DNA of 64,000 nt from Cellulomonas hominis (lineage in GTDB: Bacteria; Actinomycetota; Actinomycetes; Actinomycetales; Cellulomonadaceae): contig NZ_JACHDN010000001.1 of the NCBI RefSeq assembly GCF_014201095.1, positions 1,488,001-1,552,000 of the forward strand. Reading direction: 5' to 3'. Positions 16,999 to 25,337 of this stretch are shown here, in pieces. A program made the position numbers and the translations under genes. How positions within the stretch are numbered: the first letter of the stretch is position 1; every line of letters starts with the position of its first letter. The notes below the pieces were generated by a model, which did no database searches, had not been told where the DNA came from, and saw only the letters and a list, made by a program, of their open reading frames with translations.

Positions 16999-18006
16999 AT
17001 GGGCGAGTACACCAAGCCGTGGAACTCGCTCGACCAGCAGGTCCGCAAGCTCGCCGATCGCGGCGTCGACGTCGAGCCGGCGGAACGGACCGCGGCGCTC
17101 CTGCGCGCCGTCGGCTACTACCGGCTCACCGGCTACCTGTACCCGTTCCAGCGGTCCGAGCAGCACAGGGACGAGCACGGGCGCACGACCACGACCGTCC
17201 TCAGCGACTACCGGCCCGGGGCGTCGATCGAGCACGTGGCGCAGGTCATCGAGTTCGACCGCCGGCTCCGCCTGCTCGTCCTGGACGGGGTGGAGCGGAT
17301 CGAGGTCGCCGCGCGGATGCAGGTCGGCTACGCGCTCGGGCGGCGGTCCGCGTTCGCCCACCTCGACCCTGCCACGTTCGTCCCCTCGTTCGTCCAGCAC
17401 CGGACGGACGAGCGCACGGGCTGGGCGACGCGCCCGAGCAGGCACGCCGAATGGCTGGAGCGCGTGGCACGGCGCCGGGACGGCTCGGACGAGGCGTTCG
17501 TCGCGCACTTCCGCGAGAAGTACGACGGCCAGATGCCGATCTGGGCGCTGACCGAGATCCTCGAGCTCGGACACCTGTCCCGCCTCTACCAGGGCCTCGT
17601 GGACGACGCCGCACGGGAGATCGCCGAGGCGTTCGGTGTGCCGACGAAGCGGTTGATGTCGAGCTGGCTCGCGAGCCTGAACTACGTGCGCAACGTCGCG
17701 GCGCATCACGCCCGTCTGCTCAACCGCCGCTTGCAGCACGCGCCGAGCCGGCCCCGGCCCGGGCTCGCGCCGCTGCTCGACCACCTCCGCGCCGCCGACC
17801 ACCCCCAGGGTGCGTTCGGCGCGTACAACGCTCTGGCCGTGATCGCCTACCTCCTGCGGTCGCTCGACGCGCACGAGCACTGGTGCCGCCGCCTCGTGGC
17901 ACTGCTCGACGCGTTCCCGGCGTCGGCGCCGCTGCCCCTCGCCGCCCTCGGGATGCCGGAGGGGTGGCGCGATCTGGACCTGTGGCGGCCGGGCCGCACC
18001 GGCTGA
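16999..18006 (+). CDS. Abi_2 family (AbiD/AbiF-like) HEPN abortive-infection protein
   Basis: A 335-residue protein with the Abi_2 signature: KPWNSLDQQVRKLADRGVDV at the N terminus, VGYYRLTGYLYPF near 38-50, EFDRRLRLLVLDGVERIEV in the middle and LNYVRNVAAHHARLLN near the C terminus. The last holds an R-x4-H HEPN ribonuclease motif, Arg231 to His236. Abi_2 proteins such as AbiD and AbiF protect against phage by stopping infected cells, and HEPN members cleave RNA. ATG 16999 is used (a GTG directly precedes it) with GGAG 6 bases upstream. The gene sits beside a deletion scar and behind a strong hairpin, fitting an acquired defence or toxin gene; no separate protein antitoxin is present. Confidence 0.9.
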   Translation: MGEYTKPWNSLDQQVRKLADRGVDVEPAERTAALLRAVGYYRLTGYLYPFQRSEQHRDEHGRTTTTVLSDYRPGASIEHVAQVIEFDRRLRLLVLDGVERIEVAARMQVGYALGRRSAFAHLDPATFVPSFVQHRTDERTGWATRPSRHAEWLERVARRRDGSDEAFVAHFREKYDGQMPIWALTEILELGHLSRLYQGLVDDAAREIAEAFGVPTKRLMSSWLASLNYVRNVAAHHARLLNRRLQHAPSRPRPGLAPLLDHLRAADHPQGAFGAYNALAVIAYLLRSLDAHEHWCRRLVALLDAFPASAPLPLAALGMPEGWRDLDLWRPGRTG

Positions 18007-18046
18007 GGGTCTCCCGCTCGGGGCCGCGCGGGCGTACCGTCCGGAC

Positions 18047-18865
18047 ATGACGCCCAAGGTGCCCAAGGATGTGTACGAGGCGGAGCTGTTCCGGCTGCAG
18101 TCCGAGCTGGTCCACCTCCAGGAGTGGGTCCGGACGACCGGGGCCCGCGTGGTGGTCGTCTTCGAGGGCCGCGACGCGGCCGGCAAGGGCGGCACGATCA
18201 AGCGGATCACCGAGTACCTGAGCCCCCGGGTCGCGCGGATCGCGGCGCTGCCGGCCCCGACCGAGCGCGAGCGCGGGCAGTGGTACTTCCAGCGGTACAT
18301 CACGCACCTGCCCGCCCGCGGGGAGATCGTGCTGTTCGACCGGTCCTGGTACAACCGCGCCGGCGTCGAGACGGTCATGGGGTTCTGCACGCCGCAGGAG
18401 CGCGCCCGGTTCCTGCAGCAGACGCCGGGGTTCGAGCAGATGCTCATCGACGACGGCATCCTGCTGCGCAAGTACTGGTTCTCCGTGTCCGACGCGGAGC
18501 AGCTGCGCCGGTTCAAGTCCCGCCGGAACGACCCGGTGCGCCGGTGGAAGCTCAGCCCGATGGACCTGGAGTCCATCACGCGGTGGGAGGACTACTCCCG
18601 CGCGAAGGACGAGATGTTCGCGCACACCGACCTGCCGACCAGCCCCTGGTTCGTCGTGGAGTCCGACATCAAGCGGAACGCGCGGCTCAACATGATCGCG
18701 CACCTGCTCGGGTCGATCCCGTACCACCCGGTCGACGGCACGCCCATCGAGCTGCCGGACCGGCCGGCGGCCACCTCGGGGTACGAGCGGCCGCCGCGGG
18801 ACCTCGCGCGGCCGGTGCCGGACCACGCCGCGAGCCTGGTCGGCGACCCCGAGCGCGACGACTGA
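18047..18865 (+). CDS. ppk2: polyphosphate kinase 2 (PPK2)
   Basis: A 272-residue PPK2-family enzyme that transfers phosphate between inorganic polyphosphate and nucleotides (NDP or NMP). Walker A GRDAAGKGG is at 41-49, the Walker B/lid motif DRSWYNR at 98-104, and the conserved RRNDPVRRWKLSPMDL and SPWFVVESDIKRNARLN segments follow. The length fits one-domain enzymes. ATG 18047 lies 6 bases after TACCGT (18035-18040) with no Shine-Dalgarno, suggesting a leaderless transcript. Whether it mainly makes GTP, ATP or ADP cannot be fixed from sequence alone. Confidence 0.93.
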   Translation: MTPKVPKDVYEAELFRLQSELVHLQEWVRTTGARVVVVFEGRDAAGKGGTIKRITEYLSPRVARIAALPAPTERERGQWYFQRYITHLPARGEIVLFDRSWYNRAGVETVMGFCTPQERARFLQQTPGFEQMLIDDGILLRKYWFSVSDAEQLRRFKSRRNDPVRRWKLSPMDLESITRWEDYSRAKDEMFAHTDLPTSPWFVVESDIKRNARLNMIAHLLGSIPYHPVDGTPIELPDRPAATSGYERPPRDLARPVPDHAASLVGDPERDD

Positions 18866-18884
18866 GGCGGTACCGTCGCGGGCG

Positions 18885-19364
18885 ATGACGACGCTCGCGA
18901 TCACCCCCGACGACCCGCGCTCCCCCGACGTGCGGGCCCTGCTGACCCGGCACCTGGAGCTCATGCACGAGCAGAGCCCGCCGGAGGACGTGCACGCCCT
19001 CGACGTGGACGCGCTGACCGCGCCGCACGTGACGTTCGTCAGCGCCCGCGACGGGGCCGGCGGCGAGCTGCTCGGCGTCGGGGCGATCACCGAGATCTCG
19101 CCCGGTCACGGCGAGATCAAGTCGATGCACACCGCAGCCGCGGCCCGGCGGCGCGGGGTGGCCGGCGCGCTGCTGGACCACCTGCTCGCCCTCGCGGACG
19201 CCCGGGGGTACGCGCGGGTCAGCCTGGAGACCGGGACCGAGGACGGGTTCGCGGCCGCGCGGGCGCTGTACGCCCGCGCCGGGTTCGCGGAGTGCCCGCC
19301 GTTCGGGTCCTACCGGGAGAGCCCGAGCTCGGTGTTCCTCACGCGGGAGTCGCGGCCGGCGTGA
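18885..19364 (+). CDS. GNAT family N-acetyltransferase
   Basis: A 159-residue acetyltransferase. The acetyl-CoA motif A is MHTAAAARRRGVAGALLDHL and the motif B region ARALYARAGFAECPPFGSY is typical of the YsnE/PhnO-like group, often acting on small amines or amino acids. ATG 18885 lies 8 bases after TACCGT (18871-18876), again suggesting a leaderless message independent of the ppk2 gene that ends 19 bases upstream. The target is unknown. Confidence 0.88.
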   Translation: MTTLAITPDDPRSPDVRALLTRHLELMHEQSPPEDVHALDVDALTAPHVTFVSARDGAGGELLGVGAITEISPGHGEIKSMHTAAAARRRGVAGALLDHLLALADARGYARVSLETGTEDGFAAARALYARAGFAECPPFGSYRESPSSVFLTRESRPA

Positions 19365-19447
19365 CGGGCGCCCTGCCGCGGTGGCGGGCCGGGGCGCGCG
19401 GACCTACCGTCGTCACGGCCGGTAGTCCAGACCATGGAGGAGACGTG

Positions 19448-19915
19448 GTGCACAGCGGCGACGGGCCAGCCCGGCCGGAGTCCGACGCGGGCCTGGTGTC
19501 GTCCGTCCCCCCGGACCGGTTCACGCCGGTGCGCGCGTGGGCCCTGGACTCGGTCACCGACCTGGCCCGCGTGCGGCGCGAGCTGCTCGACGAGGTCACC
19601 GCCGCGCACGCCGCCCCGCAGCTCACCCTCGGCCGGGTGCCGGAGAACATGGTGCTCGTGGCGTCCGAGCTCGCCACCAACGCCCTGCAGCACGGCCTGC
19701 CGCCGACCGTCCTGTCGCTGCACACCGACGAGCGGGACTACCTGCTGGACGTGTGCGACAGCGACCTGGAGTCCATCCCCATGCTCGCCGGGGAGCGCCC
19801 GGTCGGGGCCGGGGGCTTCGGCCTGCTGATCGCCCGGCGCCTGTCGCAGGACGTCGGCTGGTACACCGCGGAGTCGACGAAGCACGTCTGGGCGATCTTC
19901 CCCGCGCAGGGCTGA
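19448..19915 (+). CDS. ATP-binding anti-sigma-type regulatory protein (HATPase_c_2)
   Basis: A 155-residue protein with a GHKL ATPase fold as in the RsbW/SpoIIAB anti-sigma kinases: N-box ELATNALQHG (about 75-85), G1 region DVCDSD and glycine-rich G2 GAGGFGLLIARRLS. Actinobacteria encode many such single-domain proteins that partner PP2C phosphatases, STAS proteins or sigma factors; none is adjacent here. The GTG at 19448 is chosen because GGAGG (19436-19440) is 7 bases away; an adjacent GTG at 19445 is the alternative and would add one residue. Confidence 0.87.
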   Translation: MHSGDGPARPESDAGLVSSVPPDRFTPVRAWALDSVTDLARVRRELLDEVTAAHAAPQLTLGRVPENMVLVASELATNALQHGLPPTVLSLHTDERDYLLDVCDSDLESIPMLAGERPVGAGGFGLLIARRLSQDVGWYTAESTKHVWAIFPAQG

Positions 19916-20000
19916 CCTCCGCCGCCCGGCTGGACCCCGGCCGACCCGGGCCGCGACCTGGGCGCGTCCCGGCCGCCGCGCCCGCCTCCGTGATCGCTGC

Positions 20001-20057
20001 TTGACACCCGGAGCCTCCGCGCGCTTCACTTTGAAGCGCATCAATTGAAACGCTTCA
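20001..20057 (+). promoter_or_regulatory. promoter with double operator for MFS/rhamnosidase genes
   Basis: A perfect -35 TTGACA (20001-20006) is followed 18 bases later by a weak -10, TTCACT (20025-20030). Overlapping the -10 is a perfect inverted repeat GCGCTTCA-CTT-TGAAGCGC (20021-20039), and just downstream is the LacI-style palindrome TGAAACGCTTCA (20046-20057). CGCTTCA half-sites thus occur three times in 37 bases. This fits repression by a LacI-family protein; the regulator encoded at 24157-25218 is the closest candidate (inference). Confidence 0.7.
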
Positions 20058-20118
20058 CTCGCGGACCGCCGCACGACGGCCGCACGATCACCGCCGATCG
20101 ACAGGAGACACGGGTTCG

Positions 20119-21441
20119 ATGGAGACCTCACGGAGCGGCGCAGCCGCCGCCATCCCGGGCAGGATCTGGTACCGCACGACGGTCGCCGGCATGGCGTCCT
20201 ACCTGGACGCCGCCGCGATCATCAGCACCGGCACGGCGCTCGTCCTCTACCAGGAGCCGCTCGGGCTCACGTCCGGCGACATCGGCCGGCTCTCCGCGCT
20301 GCTCACCTTCATGATCGCGGTCGGCGCGCTCATCGGCGGGCGCCTCGGCGACCTGTACGGCCGCCGCCGCGTCTTCATGGTGACGATGGCCGTCTACACC
20401 GTCGGCGCCGCGCTCATGGTGGCCGCGGGCGGGCCGGGCCTGCTCTACGCCGGCGTCGTGCTGCTCGGCCTCGCGGTCGGCGCCGACCTGCCGGTGTCCC
20501 TGGCGATGATCGCGGAGGAGGCGCCCGAGGGCGCGCGCGGGAAGCTCATCTCGTTCTCGCACATCTTGTGGCTCGTCGGCATCCTCGCCGCCCAGCTCCT
20601 CGGCATCGTCGTCGGCGGCATGGGCGTCACCGGCGGCCGGCTGCTCTACGCGCACCTCACGGTGGTCGCGCTCGTCGTCATGGCGCTGCGGTCGCGGATG
20701 CCCGAGTCCCACCGGTGGGCGGCGGCGCACGGGGGCGCCGCGGGCGGCTCGGTCACCGGCGACGACGTCGACCTCGGCACGCTCAAGCGGCTGGTCACCG
20801 GCCCGTACCTCGCCCCGATGATCGCCGTCGCGCTGTTCTACGCGCTGGTCAACGTCGGCGCGAACACCGGCGGGCAGTTCAACACCTACATCTACGTCAA
20901 CCTGGCCGGCTCCACGGTGCAGTTCGCGTCGACGGTCTCGTTCGTCACCTTCCTCATCGCGTTCGGCGCGACGTACCTGCTGATGCGGATCGTCGACGGC
21001 TCGAACCGCATGCGCTGGTTCGCGGGCATGGCAATCGCCTACACGGTGGCGTACGTCATCCCGGCCGTGCTGGGCGTCCAGGTGTGGACCCTGGTCACCA
21101 TGGGGGTGATCGGCTCCATCGCCGGGGCCGTCGCCGGCGAGCCGATGTTCAAGATCTGGGCCCAGGAGCTCTTCCCGACGGTCTACCGCAGCACGGCCCA
21201 GGGCGTGATGATCGCGCTCACCCGCGTCGTCGCCGCGGTCGTGGCGCTCTGGACCCCGGCCCTGCTCGACGCCAGCCCGAGCATCCTGTTCTGGTTCGTC
21301 GCGGCCTGCATCGCGGCGGGCGGGCTCATCGGGGTGCTGTGGATCAACCGCTACCCGCGGGTCGCGGACGACGAGGTCGACCCCGCGCTGCCCGCCGCAC
21401 CCTCGGCCGCCGAACCGCGGGACGGCGCCCGCGTGCGCTGA
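20119..21441 (+). CDS. MFS sugar transporter
   Basis: A 440-residue major facilitator with 12 predicted helices. The loop 2-3 motif GGRLGDLYGRRRVF is a textbook MFS motif A (G-x3-D-x2-G-R-R), and the second half carries a related region near 290-310. It resembles the sugar porter/metabolite:H+ symporter branch. It lies directly upstream of a GH78 rhamnosidase on the same strand and behind an operator-rich promoter, so import of rhamnose or a rhamnose-containing oligosaccharide or flavonoid glycoside is likely (inference). ATG 20119 has AGGAGA (20102-20107) upstream. Confidence 0.87.
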   Translation: METSRSGAAAAIPGRIWYRTTVAGMASYLDAAAIISTGTALVLYQEPLGLTSGDIGRLSALLTFMIAVGALIGGRLGDLYGRRRVFMVTMAVYTVGAALMVAAGGPGLLYAGVVLLGLAVGADLPVSLAMIAEEAPEGARGKLISFSHILWLVGILAAQLLGIVVGGMGVTGGRLLYAHLTVVALVVMALRSRMPESHRWAAAHGGAAGGSVTGDDVDLGTLKRLVTGPYLAPMIAVALFYALVNVGANTGGQFNTYIYVNLAGSTVQFASTVSFVTFLIAFGATYLLMRIVDGSNRMRWFAGMAIAYTVAYVIPAVLGVQVWTLVTMGVIGSIAGAVAGEPMFKIWAQELFPTVYRSTAQGVMIALTRVVAAVVALWTPALLDASPSILFWFVAACIAAGGLIGVLWINRYPRVADDEVDPALPAAPSAAEPRDGARVR

Positions 21442-21454
21442 CGCGCCCGCCCCC

Positions 21455-21481
21455 GGGGCGCCCGGCACCGCCGGGCGCCCC
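21455..21481 (+). other. strong hairpin between MFS and rhamnosidase genes
   Basis: A perfect 12-bp stem, GGGGCGCCCGGC (21455-21466) and GCCGGGCGCCCC (21470-21481), with an ACC loop. It begins 13 bases after the MFS stop and ends 33 bases before the rhamnosidase start. Without a T-tract it may end only part of the transcripts or stabilise the upstream message, giving unequal expression of the two genes. Confidence 0.6.
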
Positions 21482-21514
21482 GCCACCTCGTACCCCAGCA
21501 GTCCCGGAGGACCC

Positions 21515-24121
21515 ATGACCACGCCCGCCGCCCCCGTCGTCCGCGTCGAGCACCACCCCCAGCCCGCGCTGGGCATCGACGAGGCGCGCCCGCGGCTGTC
21601 CTGGTCCGTGGCGCACGCACCGGCGGCCTACCGGCAGGCGGCGGCGGAGGTCGCGTGGCGCGTCACCGCGCCGGACGGCACCGAGGTGGCCGCGGCGAGC
21701 TCCGTGCTCCCGACCGCCGACCAGGTGCTCGTGCCCTGGCCCGGCCCGGACCTCGAGCCCCGGCAGCGGGCCGTCGTGCGCGTGCGGACCCGGGACGTCG
21801 CGGGCGCCTGGGGGCCGTGGAGCGCCGAGGTGGTCGCCGAGCGCGGGCTCGCCGCAGCGGACTGGCGGGCTGCCCTCGTCGGCCCGGGGTACGCCGAGGG
21901 CTCCCGGGAGGAGCGCCGGGCGCCGCTGCTGCGCCACGAGTTCGACGTCGCGGGCGAGGTCCGCCACGCCCGCCTGCACGTCACGGCGCACGGGCTCGCC
22001 GAGGTGGAGCTCAACGGCGCGCGCGTGGGCGACCACGAGCTCGTGCCCGGCTGGACGCCGTACCACGACCGGCTCCGCACGGTCACCTACGACGTCACCG
22101 GGCTGGTCCGCGCGGGCCGGAACGCCGTCGGCGCCTGGCTCGCCGACGGCTGGTTCCGCGGCCGCTTCGGCTTCGAGGGCGGGACCTGGGACATCTACGG
22201 GACGCACGTCGGCCTGCTCGCCCAGCTCGAGGTCACCACCGCCGAGGGCACCACGGTCGTCGCGACGGGCGGCGACTGGCGCAGCGCGCCGGGGCCCCTC
22301 ACGCGGGCGAGCCTGTACGACGGCGAGACGTTCGACGCCCGGCTGCTGCCGGCGGGGTGGTCCGGGCCGGGGTTCGACGACGGCGGCTGGCACCCGGTCG
22401 CGGTGCACCCCCTCGACCCCGCCGTGCTCGCCGCGCCCGACGGGCCGCCCGTGCGCTGCACCGCCGAGCTCGCCCCCGTGACCGTCACCCGGACCGGCCC
22501 GGGGTCCTACCTGCTCGACTTCGGCCAGAACCACTCGGGCCGGCTCCGGCTCCGCGTCCCGGAGGCGCCCGCGGGCACCGTCTTCCGGGCCCGGCACGCC
22601 GAGGTGCTCCAGGACGGGGCGCTGTACACCCGCACGCTGCGGGAGGCCGCGGCCACCGACGAGCTCGTGTCGGCCGGCGCGGCCCTGACCTGGGAGCCGC
22701 GCTTCACGGTGCACGGCTACCGCTACGCCGAGATCACCGGCTGGCCCGGGGAGCTGCGGCCCGGCGACGTCGTGTCCCGCGTGCTGCACTCCGACATGGA
22801 CCGGACCGGCTGGTTCACGTCCTCCGACCCCGCGCTGGACCGGCTGCACGAGAACGTCGTCTGGAGCCTGCGGTCCAACTTCGTCGACATCCCGACCGAC
22901 TGCCCGCAGCGCGACGAGCGGCTGGGGTGGACCGGCGACATCCAGGCGTTCGCCCCCACCGCCGCCTCCCTGTACGACGTGCACGGCTTCCTCGCCGACT
23001 GGTTCCGGACCCTCGCCTCCGAGCAGCGCCGGTTCGGGGGCACCGCGCCCGTCTACGCCCCGTGGATCCCCGGCGGGCGGTTCTGGCGCCCGGACCAGGA
23101 CATCGCCGGCTGGGGCGACGCCGCCTCGCTCACCCCGCTGGCCCTGCACGAGCGGTCCGCCGACCGCGCGCTGCTCGAGCGGCAGTACGCGGGGGCGACG
23201 GCCTGGGTGGACAAGGTCGCCGCGCTCGCCGGGCCGACGCGCCTGTGGGACACCGGGCTCCAGCTCGGCGACTGGCTCGACCCGACCGCCCCGCCGGAGG
23301 ACCCGCTGCAGGCCCGCACCGACCCCCACCTCGTCGCGACCGCCTACCTGGCCCGCTCGGCCTGGGCCGTCGCGCGCACCGCCGAAGTCATCGGGCGCGA
23401 CGACGACGCCCGCCGCTACGACGCGCTCGCGGCCGAGGTGCGGGCCGCCTTCCGCGCGCGGTACCTCACCGACGACCCGCTGCACGACACGCAGACGGCG
23501 CACGCCCTGGCGATCGCGTTCGACCTGCTGCCCGACGACGCGGCGCGGCTGCGGGCGGGCCGGCGCCTGGCCGACCTGGTCCGCGCGGGCGGCGGCACCG
23601 TCGGGACCGGATTCGCCGGCACCCCGCTGGTCACCGACGCCCTGAGCGCGACCGGCCAGCTCGACGCCGCGTACGAGCTGCTCCTGGGCCGCACCTCGCC
23701 GTCCTGGCTCGCCATGGTCGACCTCGGCGCCACGACCATCTGGGAGCGGTGGGACAGCATGCTCCCCGACGGCACGGTGAACCCCGGCGAGATGACGTCG
23801 TTCAACCACTACGCGCTCGGGTCCGTGGCCGACTGGCTGCACCGGGTGGTGGGCGGGCTGGCGCCCGCGGCGCCGGGATACCGGCGGATCCGGGTGGCCC
23901 CGCGCCCGGGCGGCGGGCTGACGCACGCCACCGTCCGGCACCGCACGCCGTACGGCGAGGCGGCGGTGGCCTGGCGGGTGGACGGCGACGAGCTGCACGT
24001 GCGGTTCACGGTGCCCGTCGGGTCCGAGGCCGAGGTCGACGTGCCCGGCGCCGCGCCCCGCGTCGTCGGCCACGGCACGCACGAGCTGCGCGCGCCGCTG
24101 CTGGCGGGCGTCGCCGGCTGA
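21515..24121 (+). CDS. alpha-L-rhamnosidase, glycoside hydrolase family 78
   Basis: An 868-residue enzyme releasing terminal alpha-L-rhamnose by inversion. The N-terminal half holds the Bac_rhamnosid N and carbohydrate-binding domains (SWYHDRLRTVTYDVT-like segment about 185-200, ADGWFRGRFGF near 210). The (alpha/alpha)6 catalytic domain has the family signature DCPQRDERLGWTGD at 462-475, including the conserved acidic cluster D467/E468, and ends with a small beta domain. No signal peptide is visible, so it probably acts in the cytoplasm on imported rhamnosides. The rhamnose product would feed rhaI-rhaB-rhaD at 61-64 kb. GGAGG precedes the ATG. Confidence 0.95.
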   Translation: MTTPAAPVVRVEHHPQPALGIDEARPRLSWSVAHAPAAYRQAAAEVAWRVTAPDGTEVAAASSVLPTADQVLVPWPGPDLEPRQRAVVRVRTRDVAGAWGPWSAEVVAERGLAAADWRAALVGPGYAEGSREERRAPLLRHEFDVAGEVRHARLHVTAHGLAEVELNGARVGDHELVPGWTPYHDRLRTVTYDVTGLVRAGRNAVGAWLADGWFRGRFGFEGGTWDIYGTHVGLLAQLEVTTAEGTTVVATGGDWRSAPGPLTRASLYDGETFDARLLPAGWSGPGFDDGGWHPVAVHPLDPAVLAAPDGPPVRCTAELAPVTVTRTGPGSYLLDFGQNHSGRLRLRVPEAPAGTVFRARHAEVLQDGALYTRTLREAAATDELVSAGAALTWEPRFTVHGYRYAEITGWPGELRPGDVVSRVLHSDMDRTGWFTSSDPALDRLHENVVWSLRSNFVDIPTDCPQRDERLGWTGDIQAFAPTAASLYDVHGFLADWFRTLASEQRRFGGTAPVYAPWIPGGRFWRPDQDIAGWGDAASLTPLALHERSADRALLERQYAGATAWVDKVAALAGPTRLWDTGLQLGDWLDPTAPPEDPLQARTDPHLVATAYLARSAWAVARTAEVIGRDDDARRYDALAAEVRAAFRARYLTDDPLHDTQTAHALAIAFDLLPDDAARLRAGRRLADLVRAGGGTVGTGFAGTPLVTDALSATGQLDAAYELLLGRTSPSWLAMVDLGATTIWERWDSMLPDGTVNPGEMTSFNHYALGSVADWLHRVVGGLAPAAPGYRRIRVAPRPGGGLTHATVRHRTPYGEAAVAWRVDGDELHVRFTVPVGSEAEVDVPGAAPRVVGHGTHELRAPLLAGVAG

Positions 24122-24127
24122 GGCGCG

Positions 24128-24155
24128 GCCGGGCGGGGCCGGCGGGCCGCCCGGC
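24128..24155. terminator. bidirectional hairpin between convergent rhamnosidase and LacI genes
   Basis: Arms GCCGGGCGG (24128-24136) and CCGCCCGGC (24147-24155) flank a 10-base loop. The element fills the 35-base gap between the rhamnosidase stop (24121) and the last codon of the convergent LacI gene (24157). It lacks a T-tract but is the obvious shared terminator. Confidence 0.5.
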
Positions 24156-24156
24156 G

Positions 24157-25218
24157 TCAGGCCGGCAGGGCGGGGGTGGACGCGCGCACGAGCAGGTGCG
24201 GCCGCAGGACGACCGCCTCGTGCCGGTGCTGCGCGGCGTCCCGCGCCTCGGCCACGACCAGCCGGGCGCCGTGCCGGCCCATCTCCGTGCCGGGCTGGGC
24301 CACCGTGGTGAGCGGCACCGGCAGGTCCCAGGCCGCCCGGTTGTCGTCGTAGCCCACGACCGCCACGTCCCCCGGCACGGCCAGACCCTCCGCGAGGAAC
24401 GCCTGCAGGGCGCCCGCGGCGAGCAGGTCCGAGGCGGCCACGACGCCGTCGACCCGTCCGGCCCGGACGTCCGCGGCCAGACGGCGCCCGACCTCCCAGC
24501 CGTCGGCGCGGTTGATGGCGTCCGGCTGGTGCTCCGCCACGGCCACGAGCCCCGCCTCGGCCATGGCGCGCCGGAAGCCGGTGCGCCGGTCGTGCACGGG
24601 CCGCAGCACGTCCGGGCCGCCGACGAACACCAGCCGCCGGCGCCCGGCGTCCAGCAGGTGCCGGGTGGCGAGGTGCCCGCCGTGCTCGTTGTCCACGGCG
24701 ACGCTGCAGAACCACGCCGCGGGGGCGGGGAAGTTCAGCAGGACCAGCGGCCGGTCCGACGAGCGCCCCCCGACGAGCGCCGCCATGTGCTCCTCGTCGC
24801 TCAGGGTGATCATGCTGCCGGCGACGCTCAGCTCCTCGAACAGCTCGAGGTTCCGGAGCTCCCGGCCGATCTCGTTCGCCCCGTCCGCGAGCAGGACGCT
24901 CATGCCGGCCCGCTCGGCCTCCTCGCCGGCGCCGCGCGCGATGTCGACGAACAGGGAGTTGCTCAGGTCGGTCATCGCCAGCCCGATCGCGGAGCTGCGG
25001 CCGCCCGCCAGCGAGCGCGCGAGCCGGTTCGGCCGGTAGGACAGCGCGCGCATCGCGTCCTCGACCCGGCTGCGCGTGACCTCGGTGACCCGCTCGGGGT
25101 GGTTGAGCACGTGGGACACGGTGCCCACCGACACGCCGGCGCGCGCGGCCACGTCCGCCATCGATGCGCGCCCCTCGACCGCGACGCCGCCGCCCGGCCC
25201 GCGTGCCTGTCGGCCCAC
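24157..25218 (-). CDS. LacI-family transcriptional regulator (near rhamnosidase and GH1 genes)
   Basis: A 353-residue repressor: helix-turn-helix MADVAARAGVSVGTVSHVLN at 20-39, hinge with the minor-groove segment YRPNRLARSL, and a periplasmic-binding-like sensor domain ending LRPHLLVRAS. The GTG at 25218 is chosen because GGGAG lies 5 bases upstream; an ATG at 25161 is the main alternative and would remove 19 residues. It converges with the rhamnosidase and lies 119 bases downstream of the GH1-like gene. By position it may control the MFS/rhamnosidase promoter with its CGCTTCA half-sites (inference), since the GH1 operon has its own LacI. Confidence 0.9.
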   Translation of the reverse strand: MGRQARGPGGGVAVEGRASMADVAARAGVSVGTVSHVLNHPERVTEVTRSRVEDAMRALSYRPNRLARSLAGGRSSAIGLAMTDLSNSLFVDIARGAGEEAERAGMSVLLADGANEIGRELRNLELFEELSVAGSMITLSDEEHMAALVGGRSSDRPLVLLNFPAPAAWFCSVAVDNEHGGHLATRHLLDAGRRRLVFVGGPDVLRPVHDRRTGFRRAMAEAGLVAVAEHQPDAINRADGWEVGRRLAADVRAGRVDGVVAASDLLAAGALQAFLAEGLAVPGDVAVVGYDDNRAAWDLPVPLTTVAQPGTEMGRHGARLVVAEARDAAQHRHEAVVLRPHLLVRASTPALPA

Positions 25219-25337
25219 ACCCGCTCCCGTCGGTCCCGCCGGCCCCGCGGCCGGAGCCGGGACGCCCCGGCGCCCGCCACGGTAGCCGGTGCGCGGCGGG
25301 GCCGGGACCACACCGGCACCGCGCGGTGGGGTCGGGG

